A DNA stretch of 64,000 nt from Mesorhizobium sp. B2-1-1 (GTDB lineage: Bacteria > Pseudomonadota > Alphaproteobacteria > Rhizobiales > Rhizobiaceae). The stretch spans positions 3,355,501 through 3,419,500 of the forward strand of contig NZ_CP083954.1 in the NCBI RefSeq assembly GCF_006442975.2. Direction: 5' to 3'. This document shows, piece after piece, positions 52,514-61,700 of this stretch. The notes below the pieces were generated by a model. It saw nothing but the letters and a program-made list of their open reading frames with translations. It ran no database searches and had not been told where the DNA came from. Positions within the stretch are counted from its first letter, which is position 1; each line of letters opens with the position of its first letter. The translations under genes were made by a program, and so were the position numbers.

Positions 52514-53953
52514 ATGTTCAGGCAACTTCAATATCGAACGACAGGCCGGTTGCACGTCGCGCAGGCGATGGCGATGGCGGTGACGATGGCGGCGGCCGGC
52601 ATCTTCGCCGGCCCGGCCAGGGCGGACAACGACATCGTCTATGTCTCGGCGACCAAGAACGCCTCGATCAAGGTCGCCAAGGGCAAGCCAAAGACGATCA
52701 TGACGAGCGCGGCTTTCTACCAGATCGTCATCGGCGATCCGGAGATCGCCAACGTCAACCCGTTGACCGACAAATCCTTCTATGTGCTGGGCAACAATCT
52801 CGGCACCACTGGCATTGCGCTGTTCGACGAGAACAAGCAGCTCGTCGGCACCGTAGACATCGAAGTGACGCTCGATACCGACCAGTTGGCCGACACCATC
52901 CGCGCCAGCGTGCCGGACGCCAAGATCAAGGTCGGCTCCGCCAATGGGCGTGTCGTGCTGTCGGGCGAGGCGGATGACGCGGTCGCCGCCGAAAAGGCAA
53001 ACAAGATCGCTACCCGCTTCTCCGGCAATGAGGAGGTGATCAATTCGGTCAACATCTCGTCCTCACAGCAGGTCCAGCTCAATGTTCGCTTCGTCGAGAT
53101 CAACCGCCAGGCGGGGCAGGATCTCGGCGCCAAATACAGTGCCAATTTCGCTTATGGCATGGGCGGACGCGACGTTACGATTGCTCCCGGCACCATTGAG
53201 CCGGCGGGGACCGGCGAGATCATCGGCAAGCTGCTGTCGAACGGCGTTTCCATCGACATCGCCATCAAGGCACTGGAAGAGCGCGGCCTGGCTCGTCGGC
53301 TGGCCGAGCCGAACCTGATCGCCCGGTCCGGCGAGACGGCGAGCTTCCTGGCCGGCGGCGAGTTTCCGATCCCGGTTTCCGAAGACAACGGCAAGATTTC
53401 CGTCAGCTACAAGAAGTACGGCGTCAGCCTGGATTTCACGCCCACCGTTCTGAAGGACGGGCTGGTCAGCCTCGATATCGCGCCGGAAGTCTCCTCGATC
53501 GACGCGTCGGCTTCCTACAATATCGGCAGCATCTCGGTGCCCGGCTTCATCGTGCGCCGCGCCAGGACGTCGGTCGACCTGAAGAACGGCCAGAGCTTCA
53601 TGATCGCGGGGCTGCTGCAGTCGCAGAACGACATCACCACCTCGCGCATACCGGGCCTCGGCAAGATGCCTGTGCTCGGGGCCCTGTTCTCGTCGAAATC
53701 CTACCAGCGGCGCGAGACGGACCTGGTGATCATCGTCACGCCTTACCTGGTCAAGCCGGTGGATCCATCGAAGAAAATGGCCGAGCCGACCGATGGCACG
53801 CAGCCTGCCAGCAATGTCGACTATTTTCTCAACAACACCGAGGAGGTGAGGGCGTCGGATACCAATCGCGCGCTGGCGCTGGCTGACGGCAGCGCCGCGC
53901 GTGCCGCTCCCGCCACCAAAGTCGGGCATTTCCTCGACCTGCCGAAGGACTGA
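52514..53953 (+). CDS. cpaC: Flp pilus secretin CpaC (RcpA)
   Basis: 479 aa. Outer-membrane secretin that forms the pilus exit pore. The signal peptide ends at about residue 37 (GIFAGPARADNDIV), followed by an N-domain (BON-like: SGEADDAVAAEKANKIA) and the C-terminal secretin domain with the hallmark LAEPNLIARSGETASFLAGGEFPIPV, GVSLDFTPTVL, and the final GLLQSQNDITTSRIPGLGKMPVLGALFSS. ATG 52514 follows ACGGGAACA. The signature is complete. The small lipoprotein gene begins 5 bases after its stop. Confidence 0.93.
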   Translation: MFRQLQYRTTGRLHVAQAMAMAVTMAAAGIFAGPARADNDIVYVSATKNASIKVAKGKPKTIMTSAAFYQIVIGDPEIANVNPLTDKSFYVLGNNLGTTGIALFDENKQLVGTVDIEVTLDTDQLADTIRASVPDAKIKVGSANGRVVLSGEADDAVAAEKANKIATRFSGNEEVINSVNISSSQQVQLNVRFVEINRQAGQDLGAKYSANFAYGMGGRDVTIAPGTIEPAGTGEIIGKLLSNGVSIDIAIKALEERGLARRLAEPNLIARSGETASFLAGGEFPIPVSEDNGKISVSYKKYGVSLDFTPTVLKDGLVSLDIAPEVSSIDASASYNIGSISVPGFIVRRARTSVDLKNGQSFMIAGLLQSQNDITTSRIPGLGKMPVLGALFSSKSYQRRETDLVIIVTPYLVKPVDPSKKMAEPTDGTQPASNVDYFLNNTEEVRASDTNRALALADGSAARAAPATKVGHFLDLPKD

Positions 53954-53957
53954 AGCC

Positions 53958-54227
53958 ATGCGTCTGGCCTTGAGCTCGAGCGTCGCCTTGCTGCTTGCCG
54001 GCTTCACCGCCGGATGCACGAGTGACGACTATGTGCGCAGCGAAGGCGTGACCAGCGGCGCCGGGGAGGCCCAGGCCGCCAACACCGTCATGCAGATGGT
54101 CGATCCCTGGAAATACGGCGTCCAGAACACCAGGCTTCTCGTGCCTGCCCAGCGCGGCAGCACGGAACCCGCCACCGCCGAGCAGGCGGCCAGCGCCAAG
54201 GCATCGCAAGCCAGCGCCGACAATTGA
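53958..54227 (+). CDS. Small lipoprotein in the CpaD position
   Basis: 89 aa. Signal peptide with lipobox FTAGC (Cys near residue 20). The mature part includes NTVMQMVDPWKYGVQNTRL, a DPW stretch seen in short lipoproteins of Flp loci, and a disordered Ala/Ser tail. Standard CpaD lipoproteins are roughly 200-230 aa, and I see no CpaD domain here, so this is either a reduced CpaD-like subunit or a separate lipoprotein. ATG 53958 starts 5 bases after the cpaC stop. It probably assists secretin placement. Confidence 0.75.
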   Translation: MRLALSSSVALLLAGFTAGCTSDDYVRSEGVTSGAGEAQAANTVMQMVDPWKYGVQNTRLLVPAQRGSTEPATAEQAASAKASQASADN

Positions 54228-54251
54228 TCCGAGATCACAGGCTGACAAGTA

Positions 54252-55462
54252 ATGGCAAACGGCATCAAGATCAGGAAAATCCTGCTCATATCGACGGACA
54301 GAACCTTCGCGCAGGACACCCGGACGGCGTTTGCCGCCTCGGAGATCATCCAGCTCTCGACGGTGGACAAGAATATCACCGAACTTCGCGGCGAGGTCCA
54401 GGAGGCCGATCTCGGGGCGATCATCGTCGATATGGACGCAGCGAAGCTTGAGGAGATCGATGCGCTGCAACGCGTCATGCGCCGGCTGGAAGGCAAGGCG
54501 CCGGTCGTGGTCGTCACCCAGGAGTTCAACGCCGCCGCCGCGCGCATCCTCGTGCAGCTCAAGGTCGCGGATTTCCTGGTCAAGCCGATCACCACGGCCG
54601 ATCTCGTGCGTTCGGTGGTGCGTGCGCTGCAAGGGCCGGGGCGCGAGGAAAACACCGAGTCGCAGATCTATACCTTCATGCCCGCGGCAGGCGGCGTCGG
54701 CACCACGACGCTGGCTTTGCAGACCGCGTTCCAACTGCATCATTCAGTGACGCGCGGCGCCTCGACCTGCGTGGTGGACCTCAATTTCCAGCAGGGCGCC
54801 TGCGCCGAATATCTCGACCTGGAGCCACGTTTCGACATCACCGAAATCGAGAACCAGCCGGAGCGTCTCGACAGGCAATTGCTCGACGTGATGCTGTCGA
54901 AGCATGCCAGCGGACTTTGTGTTCTGGCCGCACCGACGCAGCCGGCGGAGATGCGCTCGTTCAAGACCGATGTCGTGGTGCGGATGCTGGACCTCGTCTC
55001 GGCCTATTTCGACAATGTCGTCATCGACATGCCGCGCACCTGGTTTCCGTGGACGGAGACGGTGCTGCTCGGCTCCAACAAGCTCTACATCGTCGCCGAA
55101 ATGACGGTACCGTGCCTGCGCCACACGCAACGCCTGATCCAGGCGGTCTACGAGACCGCCGGCAAGGAAGTGAAGCCGAACGTCATCGTCAACCGTTTCG
55201 AGCAGAAGATGTTTGACAGCGGCATCAAGCAGGCGGACGTCCAGGAAATCCTCGGCGAGCATTTCGTCGGCGGCATCGCCAACAATTACCGGCTGGTGCG
55301 CGAGGCCGTCGATCGCGGCGTGCCGCTGCACGAGATCGATGCCAATGCCAACGTCGTCAACGACCTCAAGAGGATCATCCTTCCGGAGGAAGTGGCGGCG
55401 GCGCCGGGCAAATCGAAATCGCTGTTCGGCTTCGGCAAGAGCCTTTTGAAGAGGAAGGCCGG

Positions 55463-55466
<4 letters not shown>
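54252..55466 (+). CDS. cpaE: Flp pilus assembly ATPase CpaE (TadZ)
   Basis: 404 aa. Residues about 8-125 resemble a response-regulator receiver fold without the full phosphorylation set (ILLISTDRTFAQDTRTAF, VDMDAAKLEEID, VTQEF, VKPIT). After a linker comes a MinD/ParA-type ATPase with a deviant Walker A, MPAAGGVGTTTLAL, and VVIDMPRTWFPW. The protein places the pilus machine at its site, often a pole. ATG 54252 is separated from the lipoprotein by 24 bases, and the stop overlaps cpaF (ATGA). Confidence 0.92.
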
Positions 55467-56884
<1,418 letters not shown>

Positions 56885-56888
56885 CCAG

Positions 56889-57854
56889 GTGTTGGACGGA
56901 TTCAGCGCGATCTATGTCGTCTATGCCGGGGCTGCATTGACCGGCATCATGATCGCCGAGGCCGTTTACCTGCTCTACGCCGGCCGCAGCGACAGGCGCA
57001 CCGCCATCAACCGGCGCATGAAGCTGCAGGAAAACAGGATCAGTCAGGAACAGGTGCTGATCCAATTGCGTAAGGAGCGCGGTCTCGATGCGGGCACGTC
57101 GCTGTTCTCGCCTGACCGTTTTCGCGCCCTGCGCGCCCAGTCGGGCATGATCATGCCGCTGTCGAAGTTCCTGATAATCACTTCGGGGATGGCGCTGGCT
57201 GCGGCCCTTGCCGCCATCTGGTATGGCTTGCCGCTGCTGATGGGCGCCATTCTGTTTGTCGTCGTGTTGCCGGTGCTGCCGGTGATGGCGATGCGCTCCA
57301 TGCGCAAGCGCAGGCTGAAGCGGTTCGGCATGCAGTTGCCGGAAGCGCTGGAACTGATTACGCGCGGCCTCAAGGCCGGCCATCCGGTACCGGTGGCCAT
57401 CGCCATGGTGTCGCGCGAAATGCCCGACCCGATCGGCACCGAGTTCGGCGTGATTGCCGATGAGGTGACCTTTGGTTCGGATCTGGTTTCGGCGCTGAAT
57501 TCGCTGTTCGACAGGGTCGGCCATGAGGATCTGCCGCTGTTCGTCACCGCCGTGTCGATCCAGACGAGTTCTGGCGGCAATCTGCGCGAAATCCTCGACG
57601 GACTGTCGACGACGATCCGCGAACGCGGCAAGCTGCGCCGCAAGGTGCGCGCCATTTCAACCGAAGGCCGTCTGTCGGCCTATATCCTGACGGCCGTGCC
57701 GGCGCTGCTGTTCACGACCATCATGGCATTCATGCCTGGATATTACAGCGACGTCTGGGGCGTGCCGAAGACGTGGTACATGGTTGGTGGCTCGGTCACC
57801 TGGCTGATGCTGGGCAATCTGATCATGTTCAAAATGTCGAACTTCAAATTCTGA
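56889..57854 (+). CDS. tadB: Flp pilus inner-membrane protein TadB (CpaG)
   Basis: 321 aa. N-terminal membrane segment (IYVVYAGAALTGIMIAEAVYLLYAG), then a paired membrane region, and a cytoplasmic GspF-like domain (FGMQLPEALELITRGLKAGHPVPVAIAMVSREMPDPIGTEF) before the final two segments. It forms the platform with TadC. The start is GTG 56889 (or TTG 56892), five bases after the cpaF stop with only a weak Shine-Dalgarno. It is followed immediately by tadC (1-base gap). Confidence 0.9.
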   Translation: MLDGFSAIYVVYAGAALTGIMIAEAVYLLYAGRSDRRTAINRRMKLQENRISQEQVLIQLRKERGLDAGTSLFSPDRFRALRAQSGMIMPLSKFLIITSGMALAAALAAIWYGLPLLMGAILFVVVLPVLPVMAMRSMRKRRLKRFGMQLPEALELITRGLKAGHPVPVAIAMVSREMPDPIGTEFGVIADEVTFGSDLVSALNSLFDRVGHEDLPLFVTAVSIQTSSGGNLREILDGLSTTIRERGKLRRKVRAISTEGRLSAYILTAVPALLFTTIMAFMPGYYSDVWGVPKTWYMVGGSVTWLMLGNLIMFKMSNFKF

Positions 57855-57855
57855 C

Positions 57856-58818
57856 ATGCAGAAGGTCGTTGAATTCCTCGCCTCGCTCGCGCCGACCTCG
57901 CTGATGCCGGTGGCTGTCCTGCTGCTGGCCGTGGGCGCTGCCGCTTTTGCCTGGCCGATGGTGGTGGCAAAGGGCGATCGCAACGAAGTCAGGCGGAGGC
58001 TCAAGGTCGACGACGGTCCGATGGCCGCCAGGCCGGAACCGGTCCAGAAGAAGAATACCGGCGTCGTTCGCGAGAAGGCGGTGAAGAAGGCGCAGGAATT
58101 CTACGCCAAGAGCGATCCCGAAAACGTCGCCCGCCTGCGTTTGAAACTCATCCAGGCGGGCTACATGGAGCCGCGCGCCGTCGGCATGTTCTTCCTCATC
58201 CGTTTCACGGCGATGGTGGGCATCGCGCTCGCCGTCTTCGTGCTCAACCGCTGGATGGCCAGCCCCGACGCCACGATGACCAGCCGCTGGGCCTTCGTCG
58301 TGCTGTCGGGCGTGGCCGGCTATTTCCTGCCAGGGCTGGTGCTGACCCAGAAGATACGGGAAAAGATGCGCGAATACCGCAACGGCTTCCCCGATTTCAT
58401 GGACCTGATGATCGTCTGTTCGGATGCCGGCATGAGCATGGAAGCGGGCGTCGAGCGCGTCTCGAAGGAACTCGCAAAGACCTACCCGTCGCTCAGCCAG
58501 AACCTGCAGCTCGTGTCGCTGGAGCTGCGGGCCGGGCGCAGCCTCGACGATGCACTGAAGGCGCTCGCCGATCGCCTGAGCCTGGACGAGGTGCGCTCCT
58601 TCGCCACGCTGCTGCAACAGTCCAAGGAGCTTGGCACCAGCCTGTCGGGGGCGCTGCGCGTCTTTTCCGACGAAATGCGCCACAAGCGCATGTCGCTGGC
58701 CGAGGAAAAAGCGCATGCCTTGCCGGCCAAGATGTCGGTGCCGGTCGTGGTTTGCATCCTGCCGGTGGTGCTGATGATCGCGGTCATTCCGATCATCGTC
58801 AAAATGACCGGCCACTAG
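57856..58818 (+). CDS. tadC: Flp pilus inner-membrane protein TadC (CpaH)
   Basis: 320 aa. Layout is the same as TadB: N-terminal membrane segment, internal pair and GspF-like region (YRNGFPDFMDLMIVCSDAGMSMEAGVERVSKELAKTYPSL, then LDEVRSFATLLQQSKELGTSLSGALRVFSDEMR), with the last segment near 305-316 (PVVLMIAVIPIIV). ATG 57856 follows the tadB stop. It is the last of the core assembly genes before an additional exported protein gene. Confidence 0.9.
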   Translation: MQKVVEFLASLAPTSLMPVAVLLLAVGAAAFAWPMVVAKGDRNEVRRRLKVDDGPMAARPEPVQKKNTGVVREKAVKKAQEFYAKSDPENVARLRLKLIQAGYMEPRAVGMFFLIRFTAMVGIALAVFVLNRWMASPDATMTSRWAFVVLSGVAGYFLPGLVLTQKIREKMREYRNGFPDFMDLMIVCSDAGMSMEAGVERVSKELAKTYPSLSQNLQLVSLELRAGRSLDDALKALADRLSLDEVRSFATLLQQSKELGTSLSGALRVFSDEMRHKRMSLAEEKAHALPAKMSVPVVVCILPVVLMIAVIPIIVKMTGH

Positions 58819-58863
58819 GATTTGCTGATATTCAGTGAAGCCGGCGATCTGCAAAGTCCGCAA

Positions 58864-59706
58864 ATGAATGAGAAGTCCATGGGAATGCTGTTGCGCGCTC
58901 TTGTCCTCGGCCTTGCCGCGGCCAGTCTGTCGCCCGCCTGGGCTGCAGCCGATTGCGGCGATGCCGCTGCCCTGGTGCAGCAGGCTTATCCCAAGGCCCG
59001 CAAGAGCGCTGACGGTGCCTCGTTCACGCTCGAACCCCACACCAGCATCGCCCTGACGTCCGCATTTGGCGACCCGCCGGGGCTGGTCTGCAAGATCTGG
59101 CCCGCCCATGAGGCCCTGCTGTTGGTCGCGGTGCCGCTGATGGACAGTTCGCAACCCAGCGACTACGCGCATGCCGGCGATATCGAGCTTCTGGTCATCG
59201 ACAGGAAGAGCCGGCAGGTGCGCCAGCGTCTGCTGCAGCCCGGGCTGATGAATGATGATGCCATCGCCATCCGCAAAGTCGAACTCGATACCGGCCGGTA
59301 TGCGCTGGCGCCCGATGTCTCCGCCTTCGGCCTGCGCATCGAAATGGCGAACAATTCGCTGCCTAACCCTTTCAGTGAAACCGACCTGCGGCTCTATGCC
59401 ATCGACAACGATGCCCTGCGGATGGTTCTCGATGGCCTGGTCGTGGCCGGCAATGGCGGCGAGGGCGATACCAATTGCGCCGGATTCTTCCATACCAGTC
59501 AGGTGAGCCTGGCGATGAGCCCGGCCAAACATCATGGCTATCACGACATCACGGTGGTCGAACGGATGGACACCGACAATCCGTTGCCCGACAGCAATGG
59601 CGAGTGCCAGTCCCATCCCGGCAAGCCCGTGAGCCAAACCTACCGGCTGCGCTATGACGGCAGCCGGTATACGGTTCCGGCGGGGCTCAAGGCCCTGGAA
59701 CCGTGA
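58864..59706 (+). CDS. Exported protein of unknown function within the pilus operon
   Basis: 280 aa from ATG 58864. Signal peptide at about residues 6-30 (GMLLRALVLGLAAASLSPAWAAA). The mature part has four spread cysteines (ADCGDAA, LVCKIW, TNCAGF, GECQSH), likely two disulfides, and beta-rich sections (DIELLVIDRKSRQVRQRLL, YHDITVVERMD). No family is recognised. Another start (58879, after GAGAAGTCC) is possible. It sits between tadC and tadD, where rhizobial Flp operons normally run straight through, so a role in the pilus is possible but unproved. Confidence 0.7.
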   Translation: MNEKSMGMLLRALVLGLAAASLSPAWAAADCGDAAALVQQAYPKARKSADGASFTLEPHTSIALTSAFGDPPGLVCKIWPAHEALLLVAVPLMDSSQPSDYAHAGDIELLVIDRKSRQVRQRLLQPGLMNDDAIAIRKVELDTGRYALAPDVSAFGLRIEMANNSLPNPFSETDLRLYAIDNDALRMVLDGLVVAGNGGEGDTNCAGFFHTSQVSLAMSPAKHHGYHDITVVERMDTDNPLPDSNGECQSHPGKPVSQTYRLRYDGSRYTVPAGLKALEP

Positions 59707-59869
59707 GAACGCCGCTGGGCCATGGTTGAGGCGTTGCGGCCTGGTGGTTAATAGCTGGTGTACCCAAGGCCTAATTTTGGCGGCGTTTCGGCACCTAAGT
59801 TTAATTGCTCTGGAATAGTGTGTTTCCTGAAGAACGACCCGGCAAAAAACCGGGCGATGGGGCAGGGGC

Positions 59870-60340
59870 ATGCGTCACAGCAATTTAACGGCAATGGCCG
59901 CGATGGCGGCCGTCTTGATGATGTCTGGTTGTACGACGAGTGGCGTCGACACCACCAAAACCACCGCGATTCAACCGGCCGCGAAGGACGTCGGCACATC
60001 CGATCTGGCGGAAGGCAAGGCGCAGTTTCGCGACGCGAATTACGGCCTTGCCGAACAGCGTTTCCGCAAGGCCGTCGAGTTGAAGGCCGACAATGCGGAA
60101 GCCTGGATGGGGCTCGCCGCTTCCTATGACGAACTCGGCCGTTTCGACTTCGCCGATCGTGCCTACGACCAGTTGCTCAAGATCGCCGGGCGCAAGCCGC
60201 AGATCGTCAACAATATGGGCTATTCGCAATTGCTGCGCGGCAACAGGAAAAAGGCAAGGGCGCTGCTGCTCGAAGCCAAGGCCGGCATGGCCGACCCCAC
60301 GGTCGTCGATGCCAATCTTGCCCTCCTGAACAAGGGCTGA
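59870..60340 (+). CDS. tadD: TadD-like tetratricopeptide lipoprotein
   Basis: 156 aa. Lipobox MMSGC near residue 21. Two to three TPR units: DLAEGKAQFRDANYGLAEQRFRKAVEL, DNAEAWMGLAASYDELGRFDFADRAYDQLLKI and IVNNMGYSQLLRGNRKKARALLLEA. TadD proteins help the secretin reach the outer membrane and assemble. ATG 59870 follows GGGGCAGGGGC. It lies 163 bases after the exported gene, so it may have its own promoter. Confidence 0.87.
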   Translation: MRHSNLTAMAAMAAVLMMSGCTTSGVDTTKTTAIQPAAKDVGTSDLAEGKAQFRDANYGLAEQRFRKAVELKADNAEAWMGLAASYDELGRFDFADRAYDQLLKIAGRKPQIVNNMGYSQLLRGNRKKARALLLEAKAGMADPTVVDANLALLNKG

Positions 60341-60515
60341 CGGCTGTCTGGTGGCCATGATTGTCGCGAGGACGATTTTGGGACACTCGGCGTCGACGCT
60401 TTGTAAACCCTATCCGAAGGTCTCAGCCGAAAGATCAGTTGAAAATCATGTCTGATGGCTGTCGCTGACCTAGAATGCAGCGGTAAGGCCGACGCTCAGG
60501 GAACCCCCGCCCAAT

Positions 60516-61691
60516 ATGCTGGATTTCAGTTCGCTCCTGCTCGCAGCCGCGCTGTCGGGCATCTGCCTCAGCATCACCATGTTCGCGATCTGGTTCGCCG
60601 CGCCCCGGGCCAGCTTCGTGCTGACGGTGGGGTGCGGCATTCTCGTGCTCGTTGTGCATGTCATCCTGTTCTGGCGATACACGAAGGAGCCTGATCCGCT
60701 GCTTTGCCAGGTCGCGCTTGCATTGCTCAGCCTCGGTTTCCTGGTCATCTGCCTCTCGGCCATGCAGTATCTCGGCGTGCCGGATTACCGGCGTGCCATT
60801 TTGCCGACATTGGCCGCCATGACGATCTGCGCGGCGGTGACTTCCCTCGGTCTCGACGGGGTAGGCTTCATCGTTACCTATGTAACGGTGACTGTGCTGC
60901 TCTCGGCGATCGGAACCATGTTCTGGCTCAACGGCAGTCATGATCGCAAAATCCTGCTGGTGGTTTCGTTCCTAGGCGGCACCTGTGCGGTGTCGTTTGC
61001 ACTTTGCGCGGTCGTCCTGGTGGCCAAGGGGCAATGGACGCTCGGGGCAGCCCCCGATAACTGGGCCGAACGCCTGAATTCGGTCGTGGCCGTGGCCTGC
61101 ATGACCGGTCTCGGCGCATTGACGCTTTCCCTGCATCACCTGCAGGCGCAGATCGAGCTGAAGGCCGAGACGATGACCGATCCGTTGACCGGGCTGATGA
61201 ACCGCCGGGGATTGATGTCGCTCCATGGCGAACGGGCCTTCGGTCCGTTCATGGCTGTCGTCATGTTCGACCTCGATCATTTCAAGAAGACGAACGACAT
61301 CTATGGTCACCCGGTGGGGGATCAGGTTCTGTGCCGCTTCGCCGCAGTCATCAGAAAATATGCCAGAACGGGCGTCGACGCCTTTCGTCTCGGCGGCGAG
61401 GAATTCGCGATCGTCATGTCCCGGGTGACCGAAGAGAGGGCTTACGAGCTCGCAAGCAAGATCGGCGTCGCCTTCGGCACCGAGATCGTTGCGACCTCCC
61501 ACGGTCCCTTGCGCAGCACTGTCAGCGGAGGCATCGGCTTTGGCGGCGCCAACGGCAACAGCCTCGGCGAGGTGCTGGCCGAGGCGGACGCAGCGCTCTA
61601 TGCCGCCAAGCGCGCGGGCCGCAATTGCGTCGTCAGCCACAAAAGGATGGGCAAGGCCGAGCCGATCAAGCCGGCCTTGCGCTCAGCATAG
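60516..61691 (+). CDS. Membrane-bound diguanylate cyclase (GGDEF)
   Basis: 391 aa. Six hydrophobic segments in residues about 5-205 form an N-terminal membrane sensor part, followed by the GGDEF domain: DPLTGLMNRRGL (substrate loop) and the catalytic RLGGEEFAIV near residues 298-307. The inhibitory-site RxxD position reads R-T-G-V, with the Asp shifted one residue later, so feedback by c-di-GMP is probably weak. ATG 60516 has AGGGAA 12 bases upstream. It is immediately downstream of the pilus genes and convergent with gcvP, 9 bases away. Confidence 0.9.
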   Translation: MLDFSSLLLAAALSGICLSITMFAIWFAAPRASFVLTVGCGILVLVVHVILFWRYTKEPDPLLCQVALALLSLGFLVICLSAMQYLGVPDYRRAILPTLAAMTICAAVTSLGLDGVGFIVTYVTVTVLLSAIGTMFWLNGSHDRKILLVVSFLGGTCAVSFALCAVVLVAKGQWTLGAAPDNWAERLNSVVAVACMTGLGALTLSLHHLQAQIELKAETMTDPLTGLMNRRGLMSLHGERAFGPFMAVVMFDLDHFKKTNDIYGHPVGDQVLCRFAAVIRKYARTGVDAFRLGGEEFAIVMSRVTEERAYELASKIGVAFGTEIVATSHGPLRSTVSGGIGFGGANGNSLGEVLAEADAALYAAKRAGRNCVVSHKRMGKAEPIKPALRSA

Positions 61692-61700
61692 TTTGCGAGA

